DNA from: an uncultured Schlesneria sp.
GTDB taxonomy: Bacteria; Planctomycetota; Planctomycetia; Planctomycetales; Planctomycetaceae
Length of the DNA: 55,866 bases
Reading direction: 5' to 3'
Assembly (NCBI GenBank): GCA_903834925.1
Contig: CAILLA010000105.1
Coordinates: forward strand, 1 to 55,866
The position numbers and the translations under genes are program-made. Positions 21,813 through 30,194 of the stretch are shown piece after piece (within the stretch, counting starts at the first letter, position 1; each line of letters begins with the position of its first letter). Below the pieces are notes generated by a model that was not told the origin of the DNA, ran no database searches, and was given only the letters and a program-made list of their open reading frames with translations.

Positions 21813-22529
21813 TCAACCAACCCAGTTCGGCATCTGATACCAGGCGTCTTTAAGGCGACGTCGAGCCAGGCGATAGTCGGGACAGAAATGCCCGACGAGT
21901 TTCCAGAAATGTCGCGAATGGTTCATCTCGCGCATGTGGCACAGTTCGTGGATCAGGACATATCTGACCAGGTCAGGCTCTACGAACAGCAGTTTTTGAT
22001 TCAAGCTGATCGTACCTGTTGTTGAACAGCTTCCCCATCGGCTCTTCTGGCAACGGATGGCGGTCTTAACGAAGGCGATCCCCGTTTCGGTGCTCAGTTT
22101 TCGAAGCCAGGGATTCAACACGTTAAAGGCCTGTCGACGGGTCCACCTCTGAAGCACAGACTGACAGGCCGCGACATTCTCGACCGGTCCAGCAATCGTC
22201 AGATTGCCGTTTCCATCATCGGTCAGAGTGATTGTCGTTGATCGTCGAGATTTGTAATCGACCGTCCAGGTTCGCCCTATTGAGGGGAACAAGATCGAGG
22301 TCGGCAAGACCATTGCTGGTTCAGCCGACTTGCGTTGCCTGGCCTCGTGGACTTTGGACAACGCGGATTGAACCCACGCATGTTTATCGCGAAGGAATTT
22401 CGGGATCAAAGCCCGATTGAATCCGGGAGGGACGACAACTTCCAGACCTCGATCGACGGAGACTCGCAGACTCATGTATTTCGCACGAGTGCTCTCACGA
22501 ATCTGATAGTCAAAATGAGGCTCCGACAT
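21813..22529 (-). CDS. YgjP-like (DUF45, M48-type) zinc metallopeptidase
   Basis: A 238-residue protein. The C-terminal half contains RYVLIHELCHMREMNHSRHFW, with the HExxH zinc motif (HELCH) and a downstream His in the usual YgjP spacing, preceded by CQKSRWGSCSTTGTISLN, the RWGSC signature of this family, and followed by YRLARRRLKD. The N-terminal part has the expected beta-rich segment (SLRVSVDRGLEVVVPPG). The family resembles SprT-type proteases; in some contexts it is linked to type I restriction systems, but no such genes are here. All catalytic residues are present. Probably cytoplasmic. Confidence 0.92.
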   Translation of the reverse strand: MSEPHFDYQIRESTRAKYMSLRVSVDRGLEVVVPPGFNRALIPKFLRDKHAWVQSALSKVHEARQRKSAEPAMVLPTSILFPSIGRTWTVDYKSRRSTTITLTDDGNGNLTIAGPVENVAACQSVLQRWTRRQAFNVLNPWLRKLSTETGIAFVKTAIRCQKSRWGSCSTTGTISLNQKLLFVEPDLVRYVLIHELCHMREMNHSRHFWKLVGHFCPDYRLARRRLKDAWYQMPNWVG

Positions 22530-22835
22530 CCCTCTTTATTCCCGATAGGATTGACCTGTGCGCGACATGGTCCGAAAAACTCGCTGTAGGTTGCCCCAAA
22601 TCAATCGATTTTACCGAGCCAGTTCTGGTGGCAACGTTAATTTCACTCAATATTAGGCGGCTGAGTTCTAAAGAAAAATCGCCAGCGACGGAAGAGAGTT
22701 TCTTCGTCGAGGCCAGCGATGGATTCTTATGATGTTATGAATCAGGGTTGTCGGACGTCTTTGTATTCTTGATACTCATTTTGTTGAAACTCGCTCGACG
22801 AGCGAACGCCGTTCGCGTATCTGTAGGAAATTCGA
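22530..22835. other. Gene-free stretch upstream of two divergent genes
   Basis: About 306 bases, AT-richer than the neighbours. It should hold promoters for the YgjP-like gene (minus) and the small gene at 22836 (plus). No RNA, repeat or operator was recognised. Confidence 0.4.
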
Positions 22836-23225
22836 ATGAGTCGTCCCACTGAAAACGAAACGTGGGTAATTGAAGCCGGTGACGTGATCATCAAGAAAAT
22901 GGTTTGCGATGTGGCAAATTCTCTCACACCTTGGGAACGGCTCGTGTATTGCCTTTGGGTCTGTGATTACGGAATGCGAAACGCGGGTGACCTTGAGACT
23001 GCCGCTGATGTCGATTCCAGATTCCGGACGGATGCTCAACAAATTTCAGAGGCACTTTCGTTAGCGCTGACCCACGCGACGTTTATGCTTTCTAAGGACG
23101 TTCTTGAAAAAGAGTATTTTGACCGATTCGAGGCAATCTGCGACGAAATACGACAATCCAAATCGGCAACAGTGAATCTGGTTGAGGTCAGAAAAAGGCG
23201 GCGGAAAAGTGATGGTTCCACTTAG
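22836..23225 (+). CDS. Small soluble protein of unknown function
   Basis: A 129-residue protein, acidic in the middle and very basic at the C-terminus (VRKRRRKSDG). Likely helical, with segments SLTPWERLVYCLWVCDYGMRNAGDLETA and ISEALSLALTHATFMLSKDVL. The WERLVYCLWVCDYGMRNAGD pattern is reminiscent of DMP19-like/DUF4375 proteins, but I cannot be sure. No signal peptide. The next gene follows 17 bases after its stop, suggesting cotranscription with the GyrI-like gene. Confidence 0.7.
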   Translation: MSRPTENETWVIEAGDVIIKKMVCDVANSLTPWERLVYCLWVCDYGMRNAGDLETAADVDSRFRTDAQQISEALSLALTHATFMLSKDVLEKEYFDRFEAICDEIRQSKSATVNLVEVRKRRRKSDGST

Positions 23226-23242
23226 TCTACGAGAATCAAATC

Positions 23243-23683
23243 ATGCACATTGAAATCATCGATAACCCACTTCAAATCCGCCTCGTCGGCTACCACGGTT
23301 CCCTTGACGGAGAAAGCGTCCCTGTGGTGGGCAAAGGGTTGATGGACAAAATGTGGCGCGAGATACAAGCGATCGGGCTCAAGACCAAAGGGATCAATCA
23401 TTGGGTCTATCTGCCAGACTCAATGATGTTTACGGGCGTTGAGCTGGCCGACGGAGTGACAGCGAATGGACCACTTGAACCATTGGATGTGTCACTTAAA
23501 CGATACCTGAGATATGTTCATACGGGCCCCTACTCAACACTCCCGCAAATCTGGCCGCAACTCGTTGCCGAGCTGAAGCAACTTGGGGAAACGCCAGCGA
23601 AACCCTCTCTCGAAATCTACGGACATTGGAATGAAGATCCGTCAAAATGTGAGACCACCATACTGATTAGCTTGTGCCGATGA
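23243..23683 (+). CDS. GyrI-like / AraC effector-binding domain protein
   Basis: A 146-residue stand-alone GyrI-like domain. It opens with IEIIDNPLQIRLVGYHGSL, the typical first strand, and continues GVELADG, YLRYVHTGPYSTLPQIWPQL (the HxGPY core) and a C-terminal LEIYGHWNEDP with CETTILISL. Such domains bind small hydrophobic or cationic ligands, or gyrase in SbmC. Here there is no DNA-binding part. Its TGA overlaps the ATG of the next gene, so the two are translationally coupled. Role unknown, possibly ligand binding. Confidence 0.85.
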   Translation: MHIEIIDNPLQIRLVGYHGSLDGESVPVVGKGLMDKMWREIQAIGLKTKGINHWVYLPDSMMFTGVELADGVTANGPLEPLDVSLKRYLRYVHTGPYSTLPQIWPQLVAELKQLGETPAKPSLEIYGHWNEDPSKCETTILISLCR

Positions 23684-24342
23684 ATTACTTTACTCACGGG
23701 CTGAATCACATCGACCGGCCTTATTTCATGGCGGGGACGGCAACTCCTGACTGGTTGTCGGCGGTGGACCGGAAGGTCCGATTAAGGCCGCGTCATTTGG
23801 AACCTTGGCTTGGCAGCGAGGATGTCACTCAATCAGAGGTCGCCGCAGGGGCTTTGCAGCATCTGAACGATGACGACTGGTTTCATGCAACGCGAGGTTT
23901 TGTGGAAGTCACTTCAGAACTGACCCGGCTGTTTCGTGAGCAACTGGGGCCGGACGAACGATTTCATTGTGGATTCCTGGGGCACGTTGGGATGGAATTG
24001 ATTCTGGATGGAGTTTTGATGGTACGTTTCCCCGATCGTTTCGAAGACTATTGGCGTGCGATGGAATTCGTAGAACCGACGGTTGTCGAATCCGCCGTTA
24101 ATCGGATGGCCAAAACCCCGACCGATCGGCTGGCGTGGTTTATCGACCTCTATCGACGCGAGCAGTTTCTTCGGTCATACGAGAATGATCGAAACCTCTT
24201 GGCTCGCTTGAATCAAGTGCTATTACGAGTCAAACTGTCGCCCATTCCACTTGATGCTGAAAAGGTTGTGGCAGCTGGCCGTTCGCTGGTCACACTGCGA
24301 TTGCGCGATCTGCTTCCTGCGGAACATTTTTTGTTATCTTAA
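23680..24342 (+). CDS. Uncharacterised protein, possibly related to ACP phosphodiesterase
   Basis: A 220-residue protein that begins MNYFTHGLNHIDRPYFMAGT, reminiscent of the MNYLAHxxL start of acyl-carrier-protein phosphodiesterases (DUF479). It has further His/Asp-containing helices (FHATRGFVEVTSELTRLFRE, FHCGFLGHVGMELILDGVL) in positions where that family has metal ligands. The resemblance is weak and the call tentative. The ATG at 23680 overlaps the GyrI-like stop as ATGA and is preferred over GTG 23674. Predicted soluble and mostly helical. Confidence 0.75.
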   Translation: MNYFTHGLNHIDRPYFMAGTATPDWLSAVDRKVRLRPRHLEPWLGSEDVTQSEVAAGALQHLNDDDWFHATRGFVEVTSELTRLFREQLGPDERFHCGFLGHVGMELILDGVLMVRFPDRFEDYWRAMEFVEPTVVESAVNRMAKTPTDRLAWFIDLYRREQFLRSYENDRNLLARLNQVLLRVKLSPIPLDAEKVVAAGRSLVTLRLRDLLPAEHFLLS

Positions 24343-24371
24343 CGCCGTCATTCAAATGAGGATTACTGACC

Positions 24372-25214
24372 ATGAAATATGGAATGAATATGCTGCTTTG
24401 GACGTCAGACGTGACCGAAGAGCATTACGGAATCCTTGAGAATCTGAAGCAATGGGGTTTTGACGGCGTGGAACTGCCTGTCTTTGATCTCGATCTGGCG
24501 AAGTTTTCCCGACTTGGCAAAAAACTGAGTGAGATCGGCCTGGAACGAACGGCGGTCACGGTTTGCTCCGATGCCGATAATCCGATTTCGCCCGATGCGG
24601 CTGTGAGAGAAGCGGCACTGACTCGATTGAAGAAGGCGATCGATGCGGTCGCTGCCGCCGGAGCAACTCACCTTTGCGGACCGATCCATTCGGCGTTGGG
24701 AACCTTCAGCGGTACTGGTCCGACACCTGATGAATGGCAACGAGGGCTTGAAATCCTGACGAAAGCGGCTGATCACGCCCAGAAGAACAACGTCACCCTG
24801 GTCTGTGAGTACCTGAATCGATTCGAGTGCTATTTTCTGACCAACGCGGCGGACGATGCCCGCTTCTGTCGCGAAGCCAATCACCCCAACCTCAAGATGA
24901 TGTATGACACCTTCCATGCGAACATCGAAGAGAAGGATTTGGCAGCAGCCATGAGAAGCTGCTGGGATCAGGTCGTTCATGTTCACATTTCCGAAAACGA
25001 TCGCTCGACCCCCGGTGAAGGACATGTCGATTGGGCGACAACGTTCAAGACGCTCAAAGAGCTGAAATATGATGGCTGGCTGATGGTTGAGGCATTCGGC
25101 CTGGCACTACCGGCACTTGCTGCCGCTACCAAGGTTTGGCGACGGATGTTTCCCACGGAAGAATACCTGGCGAAGCAGTCGCTGGCCTTCATGAAGAAAA
25201 TGATGGCCGATTAA
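24372..25214 (+). CDS. Sugar phosphate isomerase/epimerase (D-tagatose/psicose 3-epimerase-like)
   Basis: A 280-residue TIM-barrel of the AP endonuclease 2 superfamily, closest in layout to ketose 3-epimerases. The N-terminus MKYGMNMLLWTSDVTEEHY is typical. The four metal ligands of the group can be placed at Glu about 145 (VCEYLNRFECYF), Asp about 178 (MMYDTFHANIEE), His about 204 (VHVHISENDRSTPGEGHVDW) and Glu about 239 (MVEAFG). It should interconvert C3 epimers of ketoses or related sugars with Mn or Mg. It is cytoplasmic. It lies 29 bases after the preceding gene on the same strand. Confidence 0.88.
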   Translation: MKYGMNMLLWTSDVTEEHYGILENLKQWGFDGVELPVFDLDLAKFSRLGKKLSEIGLERTAVTVCSDADNPISPDAAVREAALTRLKKAIDAVAAAGATHLCGPIHSALGTFSGTGPTPDEWQRGLEILTKAADHAQKNNVTLVCEYLNRFECYFLTNAADDARFCREANHPNLKMMYDTFHANIEEKDLAAAMRSCWDQVVHVHISENDRSTPGEGHVDWATTFKTLKELKYDGWLMVEAFGLALPALAAATKVWRRMFPTEEYLAKQSLAFMKKMMAD

Positions 25215-25223
25215 ATTCGACCA

Positions 25224-26021
25224 TTACGGGATGATGAACGCGACGCCGGTGAAGCCAGCCTGATAAATCGTGCCTCGAAGGCTGCGATGTGGTAGGTATC
25301 TTCGGTACGGGACCGGGCTTCCAGGGCGATCCGCGCCCAAGGTATACACCGGCTCGGTCAGCGGGTGAACCCCTGCCATATACGGTATCAGAGGGATTCG
25401 CCCGATAAAGTTCACGCATGAAATTAAGGGCTGAATCCGCTGTCCGCCCCGAGGGGGTTCGTCACAGAGACCGACATTGCAAAAACCGTAGGTGTACCCG
25501 AGTCGCTCGAGATTAGGCTCTTCAAACAATAATGGCAGGTGTCTGGTGGCAGGCGCTTCCCATTGATAGCAACTATAAGCCCAGGGACGGCATTGCCCGC
25601 TCGCCAGTGGATCGACGATCCCCAAGACGGAATCATCATCAGCGGGTTCAGTTTTTGGCAGCTCACCTGGGGGCGTTTGGATCGATGCCCTAATGGAATG
25701 CAACGGTTTATTAAGTTGTGGCTTCTTTGGTGCGAACTTTTCTGCCGCTCTCGCCGACACAGAACTGACTGGGAACACAATCCGAGTAGGCGTCTTGTTG
25801 GCGTTTTTTACTTCGATTGGCTCTTTCATCTCGGTCGGCAGAGATGGTTTCGTCTCTTTCGAATGCGAAGGCCAGGGAATCTCTTCGATCTGGGACAACG
25901 AACTGTTCTCGGAATTCGTTCGATCAGCAGCCTCAATGCAGAAGCCAGCCAGAACTAGCGAGCTGATGAATGAACACCAGATCACATTGCGAAGACCGGC
26001 AAGACTGAGAACATCAGGCAT
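25224..26021 (-). CDS. Exported protein of a planctomycete-type unknown family
   Basis: A 265-residue protein with an N-terminal hydrophobic segment (VIWCSFISSLVLAGFCIEAA) acting as signal peptide or anchor, a Pro/Ser/Lys-rich linker of about 100 residues, and a compact C-terminal domain. That domain contains CRPWAYSCYQWEAPATRHLP, LLFEEPNLERLGYTYG, GRIPLIPYMAG and GSPVPYR. From memory this arrangement recurs in Planctomycetota proteins of unknown function. Several Cys in the C-terminal domain could form disulfides outside the cytoplasm. It converges with the epimerase gene nine bases away. AAGGA lies upstream of the ATG. Confidence 0.8.
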   Translation of the reverse strand: MPDVLSLAGLRNVIWCSFISSLVLAGFCIEAADRTNSENSSLSQIEEIPWPSHSKETKPSLPTEMKEPIEVKNANKTPTRIVFPVSSVSARAAEKFAPKKPQLNKPLHSIRASIQTPPGELPKTEPADDDSVLGIVDPLASGQCRPWAYSCYQWEAPATRHLPLLFEEPNLERLGYTYGFCNVGLCDEPPRGGQRIQPLISCVNFIGRIPLIPYMAGVHPLTEPVYTLGADRPGSPVPYRRYLPHRSLRGTIYQAGFTGVAFIIP

Positions 26022-26564
26022 GATCGATTATCCTTCCGTGAATCAGGTAGGAACGTCTGTGTTCTCAATTTCTCAAACAACGTGTCCCAATTGAGTGACC
26101 ATCCCCTGCAATCACTCCGAAATTCGATAGGGGTTTAAATTAAACCCAAGGACACCAAACCGTATTTTCAACGCCTCTCACTTGTTTCGGCTTGGCCCAG
26201 CAAATGCGCCCATTCGAACCAGCCGATCCGGTGAAGTTGATGTGACCGTTACAAATTGCCTGCATTTCCTGTAGTGAAATACGTCTGAGCATTCGACTTC
26301 AATCGAGCGTCGACGAGTTTGATCCGACGGCAAAGGCGTCAGTGGCTCTCTGTTTCGGATTGCCACAACGTCTTCTGTTTTGTCGCGATTAGAAGTTGAT
26401 AATCGTCGCAGTTCTTTAGATGCTGACACCGTTTTAAGCTTCTTCATTTTTTCATCATCTGTTCATTGAGAATTCATGTTAGCTAATACACTACTTTCGA
26501 TTCTGCGGGGTCACGTTCCTCGCAGAAGGCACTTTTCGTGTTCAGTTTTCCTGGAGGATGGTTC
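26022..26564. other. Long gene-free stretch before the prepilin-like gene
   Basis: About 540 bases, partly AT-rich (GGGTTTAAATTAAACCC is a 17-base palindrome at about 26131-26147). An 89-codon minus-strand frame (26178-26447) is possible but has no good ribosome-binding site or recognisable domain. Promoters for the genes on both sides should lie here. Confidence 0.45.
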
Positions 26565-27692
26565 ATGTCGAAACAAAGTCGACGCAAGTCCGGTTTCACT
26601 CTGATTGAATTGTTAGTCGTGATCGCGATCATCGCTGTATTGATCGCACTCTTGTTGCCAGCCGTTCAACAGGCTCGTGAAGCCGCCCGTCGCACTCAGT
26701 GCAAGAACAACCTCAAGCAACTTGGGCTTGCGGTGATGAACTACGAAGGAACCTTCGGCTGTATTCCCGGTGGTTCGTACTCGGGAAACCCTGGCTGGAA
26801 TCCAACTGTCTGGTCCACCTACCCTGAAAACTTCAGTGTTTTCGTCCGTTTGATGCCTTACATGGATCAGGCGCCCGCCTACAATCAAGTCAACTTCAAC
26901 ACATACGCAGGAGATGTCAGCAACATTTTCCTTGGCGCAATCCCTATGAAGGCTTTGATTTGTCCAACAGACACAGATAACTCAGCCATTTTGATTCCGC
27001 AGACCCGATCTTCCGCAACGGGAGTCTCACCAGGATGGAGCTTCCAGGCGACGTTTTTTCCTCCACCAGCCGGGGCAACTCAGAACTTCACCAGCTATGC
27101 TGGAAACGCAGGGACATTTACGTTTGGCTTCTCGAATCTGATGATGCCAAGCGTACTACAACAGTTCAACGGAACAATCTACAACGACAGCTCAGTCAAA
27201 CTTCGTGATATCACCGACGGAACGAGCAACACGTTCCTGATGGGTGAACACAGTAAACGGATTTTAAACCTGGTTGACCCAGCCTTCTCGCTCTCAGATG
27301 GATGCTGGCAGTCTGCTCGCTGGTACGATACGCTTTTCGCGTCGATGTATCCGGTTAACTTGGGAGCAGGAAACAGTTTAAATCTTCCTGCAAGCGCAAC
27401 CAGCTACTACGACCCAACCGCTGCTGCTAGCCTGCATATCGGTGGTGCTCAGTTTCTGTTGTGCGATGGATCAGTTCGATTCATCAGCAATAGTATTGAT
27501 ACTTGGGCCATTACTGGCAGCAGCAAGGATAGCTTTGGCGATGTGTTTCCTGACGGTACGGTGTTCACGACCGTAACAGCGACCGCTCCTTGGAACAAAT
27601 CAGGATCATATCTCGGCAACGGCACCGCAACTTTGGGTCTCTACCAGAAACTCTCGACGCGTGCAGGTGGCGAAGTCCTTGGCGATTTCTAA
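26565..27692 (+). CDS. DUF1559 prepilin-like (type II secretion G-like) protein
   Basis: A 375-residue protein. The N-terminus [20 protein letters not shown] is a type IV prepilin signal, cut between Gly and Phe and methylated, followed by the family continuation [20 protein letters not shown] and [13 protein letters not shown]. The middle is a long Gly/Asn/Ser-rich beta region, and the C-terminal segment [18 protein letters not shown] is the DUF1559 signature. These proteins are massively expanded in Planctomycetes and are presumed pseudopilins or surface fibres. ATG 26565 is chosen over 26538 because GGAGG lies seven bases upstream and it gives the standard leader. A strong terminator follows. 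Confidence 0.96.
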   Translation: MSKQSRRKSGFTLIELLVVIAIIAVLIALLLPAVQQAREAARRTQCKNNLKQLGLAVMNYEGTFGCIPGGSYSGNPGWNPTVWSTYPENFSVFVRLMPYMDQAPAYNQVNFNTYAGDVSNIFLGAIPMKALICPTDTDNSAILIPQTRSSATGVSPGWSFQATFFPPPAGATQNFTSYAGNAGTFTFGFSNLMMPSVLQQFNGTIYNDSSVKLRDITDGTSNTFLMGEHSKRILNLVDPAFSLSDGCWQSARWYDTLFASMYPVNLGAGNSLNLPASATSYYDPTAAASLHIGGAQFLLCDGSVRFISNSIDTWAITGSSKDSFGDVFPDGTVFTTVTATAPWNKSGSYLGNGTATLGLYQKLSTRAGGEVLGDF

Positions 27693-27726
27693 TCTCAAGT
27701 ATCTGTATATTTAATGCTTATAGTGT

Positions 27727-27758
27727 AAAAGCCCGTCAGGGTTTCCTGGCGGGCTTTT
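27727..27758 (+). terminator. Intrinsic terminator after the DUF1559 gene
   Basis: AAAAGCCCGTCAGG (27727-27740) pairs with CCTGGCGGGCTTTT (27745-27758) around GTTT, with one G-T pair. The A/T ends make it usable in both directions. Confidence 0.93.
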
Positions 27759-27858
27759 CGCTGTAAACTTAGATCGCTTTCGTTTGTGACGTACAAGCAA
27801 TCCAAGGTAGATGAGATTGATAACCGGTTTCCTCAATTATCGAGATCGACGTTCAAAA

Positions 27859-28290
27859 ATGCGAATTTCTACCCATATCAGTTGCGTCTGTTTCCTCGGA
27901 CTGTTGGTCGGCTGTAGAGGTGGACTACGTGAACTCGACCCCGGCGACCCAGCGCCGCACGGTGGCGAAATGATTCTGTTACGCGATGACCGAGGCGTTA
28001 TCGAAGTCGTCCAGAAAAAGGTTACCGCACAGCCAGTTACGGCTGAGATCTCTTTTTACTTTTATAAAGATTCGAAGGACAACGGTGGAAAACCTTATGC
28101 GCCGTGGGATTCGATGCCCGAGTCAGGTTTTCTGATGATCGGAAAAAATCAGAAGATCGATCTCATCGTCGACGATGACGCATTAGTCACGCCCTCTGGG
28201 CCAGCACTATTTGCCAAAAAAGAAATTGATGGCCAGCTCAGCATCGTCATTGACGGCGAAACGCTTGTGATTCCGCTGGAAGTTCGCTGA
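27859..28290 (+). CDS. Small lipoprotein of unknown function
   Basis: A 143-residue protein. MRISTHISCVCFLGLLVGC is a lipoprotein signal with lipobox LVGC. The mature part is beta-rich, with HGGEMILLRDDRGVIEVVQK, ISFYFYKD and GQLSIVIDGETLVIPLEV. ATG 27859 is preferred over ATG 27811 because it starts directly at the signal peptide. Small lipoproteins like this commonly follow DUF1559 genes in planctomycetes (recollection). A terminator separates the two here, so it probably has its own promoter. Likely membrane-anchored, role unknown. Confidence 0.75.
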   Translation: MRISTHISCVCFLGLLVGCRGGLRELDPGDPAPHGGEMILLRDDRGVIEVVQKKVTAQPVTAEISFYFYKDSKDNGGKPYAPWDSMPESGFLMIGKNQKIDLIVDDDALVTPSGPALFAKKEIDGQLSIVIDGETLVIPLEVR

Positions 28291-28430
28291 TTTGACGAAG
28301 GCGGCGACTTATCATCGCCGCTCGCAGATTTCCAAACAATTAAGTCCAGATTGTCGTGTAACGAAAGTGACGACTGATTTTGCGGCTGATTGGAATCGGT
28401 TTCTGCGTAACCAAAGCTTGCTAGAGTGTT

Positions 28431-30194
28431 CTACGGTTTCTCTTCAATCACTGTAATCCGGTGATTGCTCGCTGTATGTTTCAATAAAGTTGTTTGTCCC
28501 GATGGCCAGTCCACCATGATCGAGTCTACCGAGGTGGCATCCCCGAGTCCGAAAAGCATCGCCCTATCACTTGTCGAAAGATAGCTCGCCCCCCCTTTCA
28601 CAATGCCAATTTGCTCCCGCCCCCCTGCCCTGATTGTCACTCGAGACCCAATTGCAGACCGAGGGCTTGCTCGACCGATCAGTTGTACTGACAACCAATT
28701 GGCGACGGGAGTTTCGTTTCGAAGAATTGCAGCAGGTTCGTTGGTATGCGTCACAACGAGATCTGGAGTACCGTTTCCGTCCAGATCGCCGACTGCAGCA
28801 CCCCGCCCGAGATGTTTTTGCCCGAGATAACCACCGACTTGCGGCGCGACATTTCGGAATCGCTTTCCGTGGTCGTTCCAGAAAAGGTAAGGCAGTTGAC
28901 GGCGATCGGGGGTGGGGCGCGGTGCCCAAACATGCCCGTTGGCGCAGAAAATCTCTGAATACCCATCTCCATCCGCATCGAAAATAATGGTTCCGAACCC
29001 TACTGCGAATGCACCGACAGAGTTGATTCCCATGGCCCGGCTGGCATGAGTGAACGCGTCATTTCCAAGATTGCGATACAGCGCGAACGTCTGATCCTCG
29101 TAATTTGCCACCCAGAGATCTAGTTTTCCATCTCCATCCAGATCTGCGACATCGACGCCCATGCTGGCATCTGAGGAACCAGATTCTCCCAAAGCAACAC
29201 CACACTCGATGCCGACTTCCCTGTATTTGCCCGACGATTGTGACAGGTAAAGCTGGTTTGGAACGGCGTCGTTGGCAACATAAATATCGGACTGCCCATC
29301 CAGATTGAGGTCCGCGATCACGACCCCCAAAGCCTTTCCAATTTCGTGAACACCAATCTCAGTACTTGCCTCGCGAAAAGTACCGTCTCCGTTACCGAGA
29401 TAGACGGTACATGGCAAACCGTGAAAGGGATTCGGATCGCACGGGTTTCGGATGCCTGTCTTTGAGTCGATACATGTGGGATTATTCTGGAACGACCAGT
29501 CGACGTAGTGGCCAACGTACAAATCAAGAATCTGATCCCGGTTGAAGTCACCCCACCCCGCAGGCACGCTCCATAAGGTGTCGACGAGACCCGATTGATC
29601 CGTGATATCGGTAAAAGTCCCATCACCCTGATTGTGAAATAGCTGCAATCCATTCCAACCGGTCAGTAACAAATCTGTATAGCCATCGTCGTCAAAGTCG
29701 GCGGTCCATGTCCCATGATGGTAATGCCTGATCGGGTGAAGCTGAGCGTTCCCTGTCACCGAAACAAATTTCCAATCAGAGATTTGTCGATACAAAACCA
29801 TCGGGACAGGAAGGATTGTTTCGTTCTGGCCAAACTCACCACCTCCCGCAAAAAACAAATCGGGTCTGTCATCGCGGTCATAATCATCGATTGCACAGCC
29901 CGCTCCGAAGGTTTCAAGTATCGAAAAATGGCCTGCTTCTTCGCCATTCCGACCAACCCACAAAACGCCAGTCGATTCGGCCACATCAACAAATTTAACA
30001 TTTGCTACGGGCAAAGCCCCAATGGCGGTCGATGAAATCTCCGTTTCTGACCCTGAATCATTTTTTGCCGAAGTGCTTGTCGATTGAGATTTTTGGCAGC
30101 CGCAAGACAAAACCGCAAACAGCACAACCAATCGCGAAAGCCCATAAGTGAAAAAGCCGGTCGATTTCCGCCGAAGGCTTAAGATTTGACTCAT
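28431..30194 (-). CDS. CRTAC1 / FG-GAP (VCBS) repeat lipoprotein with ASPIC-UnbV domain
   Basis: A 587-residue exported protein. The N-terminal hydrophobic stretch ends in LSCGC, a lipobox. The body has FG-GAP/VCBS propeller repeats with Ca-binding-like DxDxDG loops: DYDRDDRPDLFFAGG, DFDDDGYTDLLLTGW, DFNRDQILDLYVGHY, DLNLDGQSDIYVAND, DLDGDGKLDLWVANY and DADGDGYSEIFCANG. The C-terminal ASPIC/UnbV segment is SVQLIGRASPRSAIGSRVTI with MVDWPSGQTTLL. Proteins of this kind (CRTAC1 family) are common in Planctomycetes; function undefined, with surface adhesion or enzyme scaffolding suggested. Its ATG overlaps the upstream TPR stop (TAATG), so the pair is coupled. Confidence 0.95.
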   Translation of the reverse strand: MSQILSLRRKSTGFFTYGLSRLVVLFAVLSCGCQKSQSTSTSAKNDSGSETEISSTAIGALPVANVKFVDVAESTGVLWVGRNGEEAGHFSILETFGAGCAIDDYDRDDRPDLFFAGGGEFGQNETILPVPMVLYRQISDWKFVSVTGNAQLHPIRHYHHGTWTADFDDDGYTDLLLTGWNGLQLFHNQGDGTFTDITDQSGLVDTLWSVPAGWGDFNRDQILDLYVGHYVDWSFQNNPTCIDSKTGIRNPCDPNPFHGLPCTVYLGNGDGTFREASTEIGVHEIGKALGVVIADLNLDGQSDIYVANDAVPNQLYLSQSSGKYREVGIECGVALGESGSSDASMGVDVADLDGDGKLDLWVANYEDQTFALYRNLGNDAFTHASRAMGINSVGAFAVGFGTIIFDADGDGYSEIFCANGHVWAPRPTPDRRQLPYLFWNDHGKRFRNVAPQVGGYLGQKHLGRGAAVGDLDGNGTPDLVVTHTNEPAAILRNETPVANWLSVQLIGRASPRSAIGSRVTIRAGGREQIGIVKGGASYLSTSDRAMLFGLGDATSVDSIMVDWPSGQTTLLKHTASNHRITVIEEKP

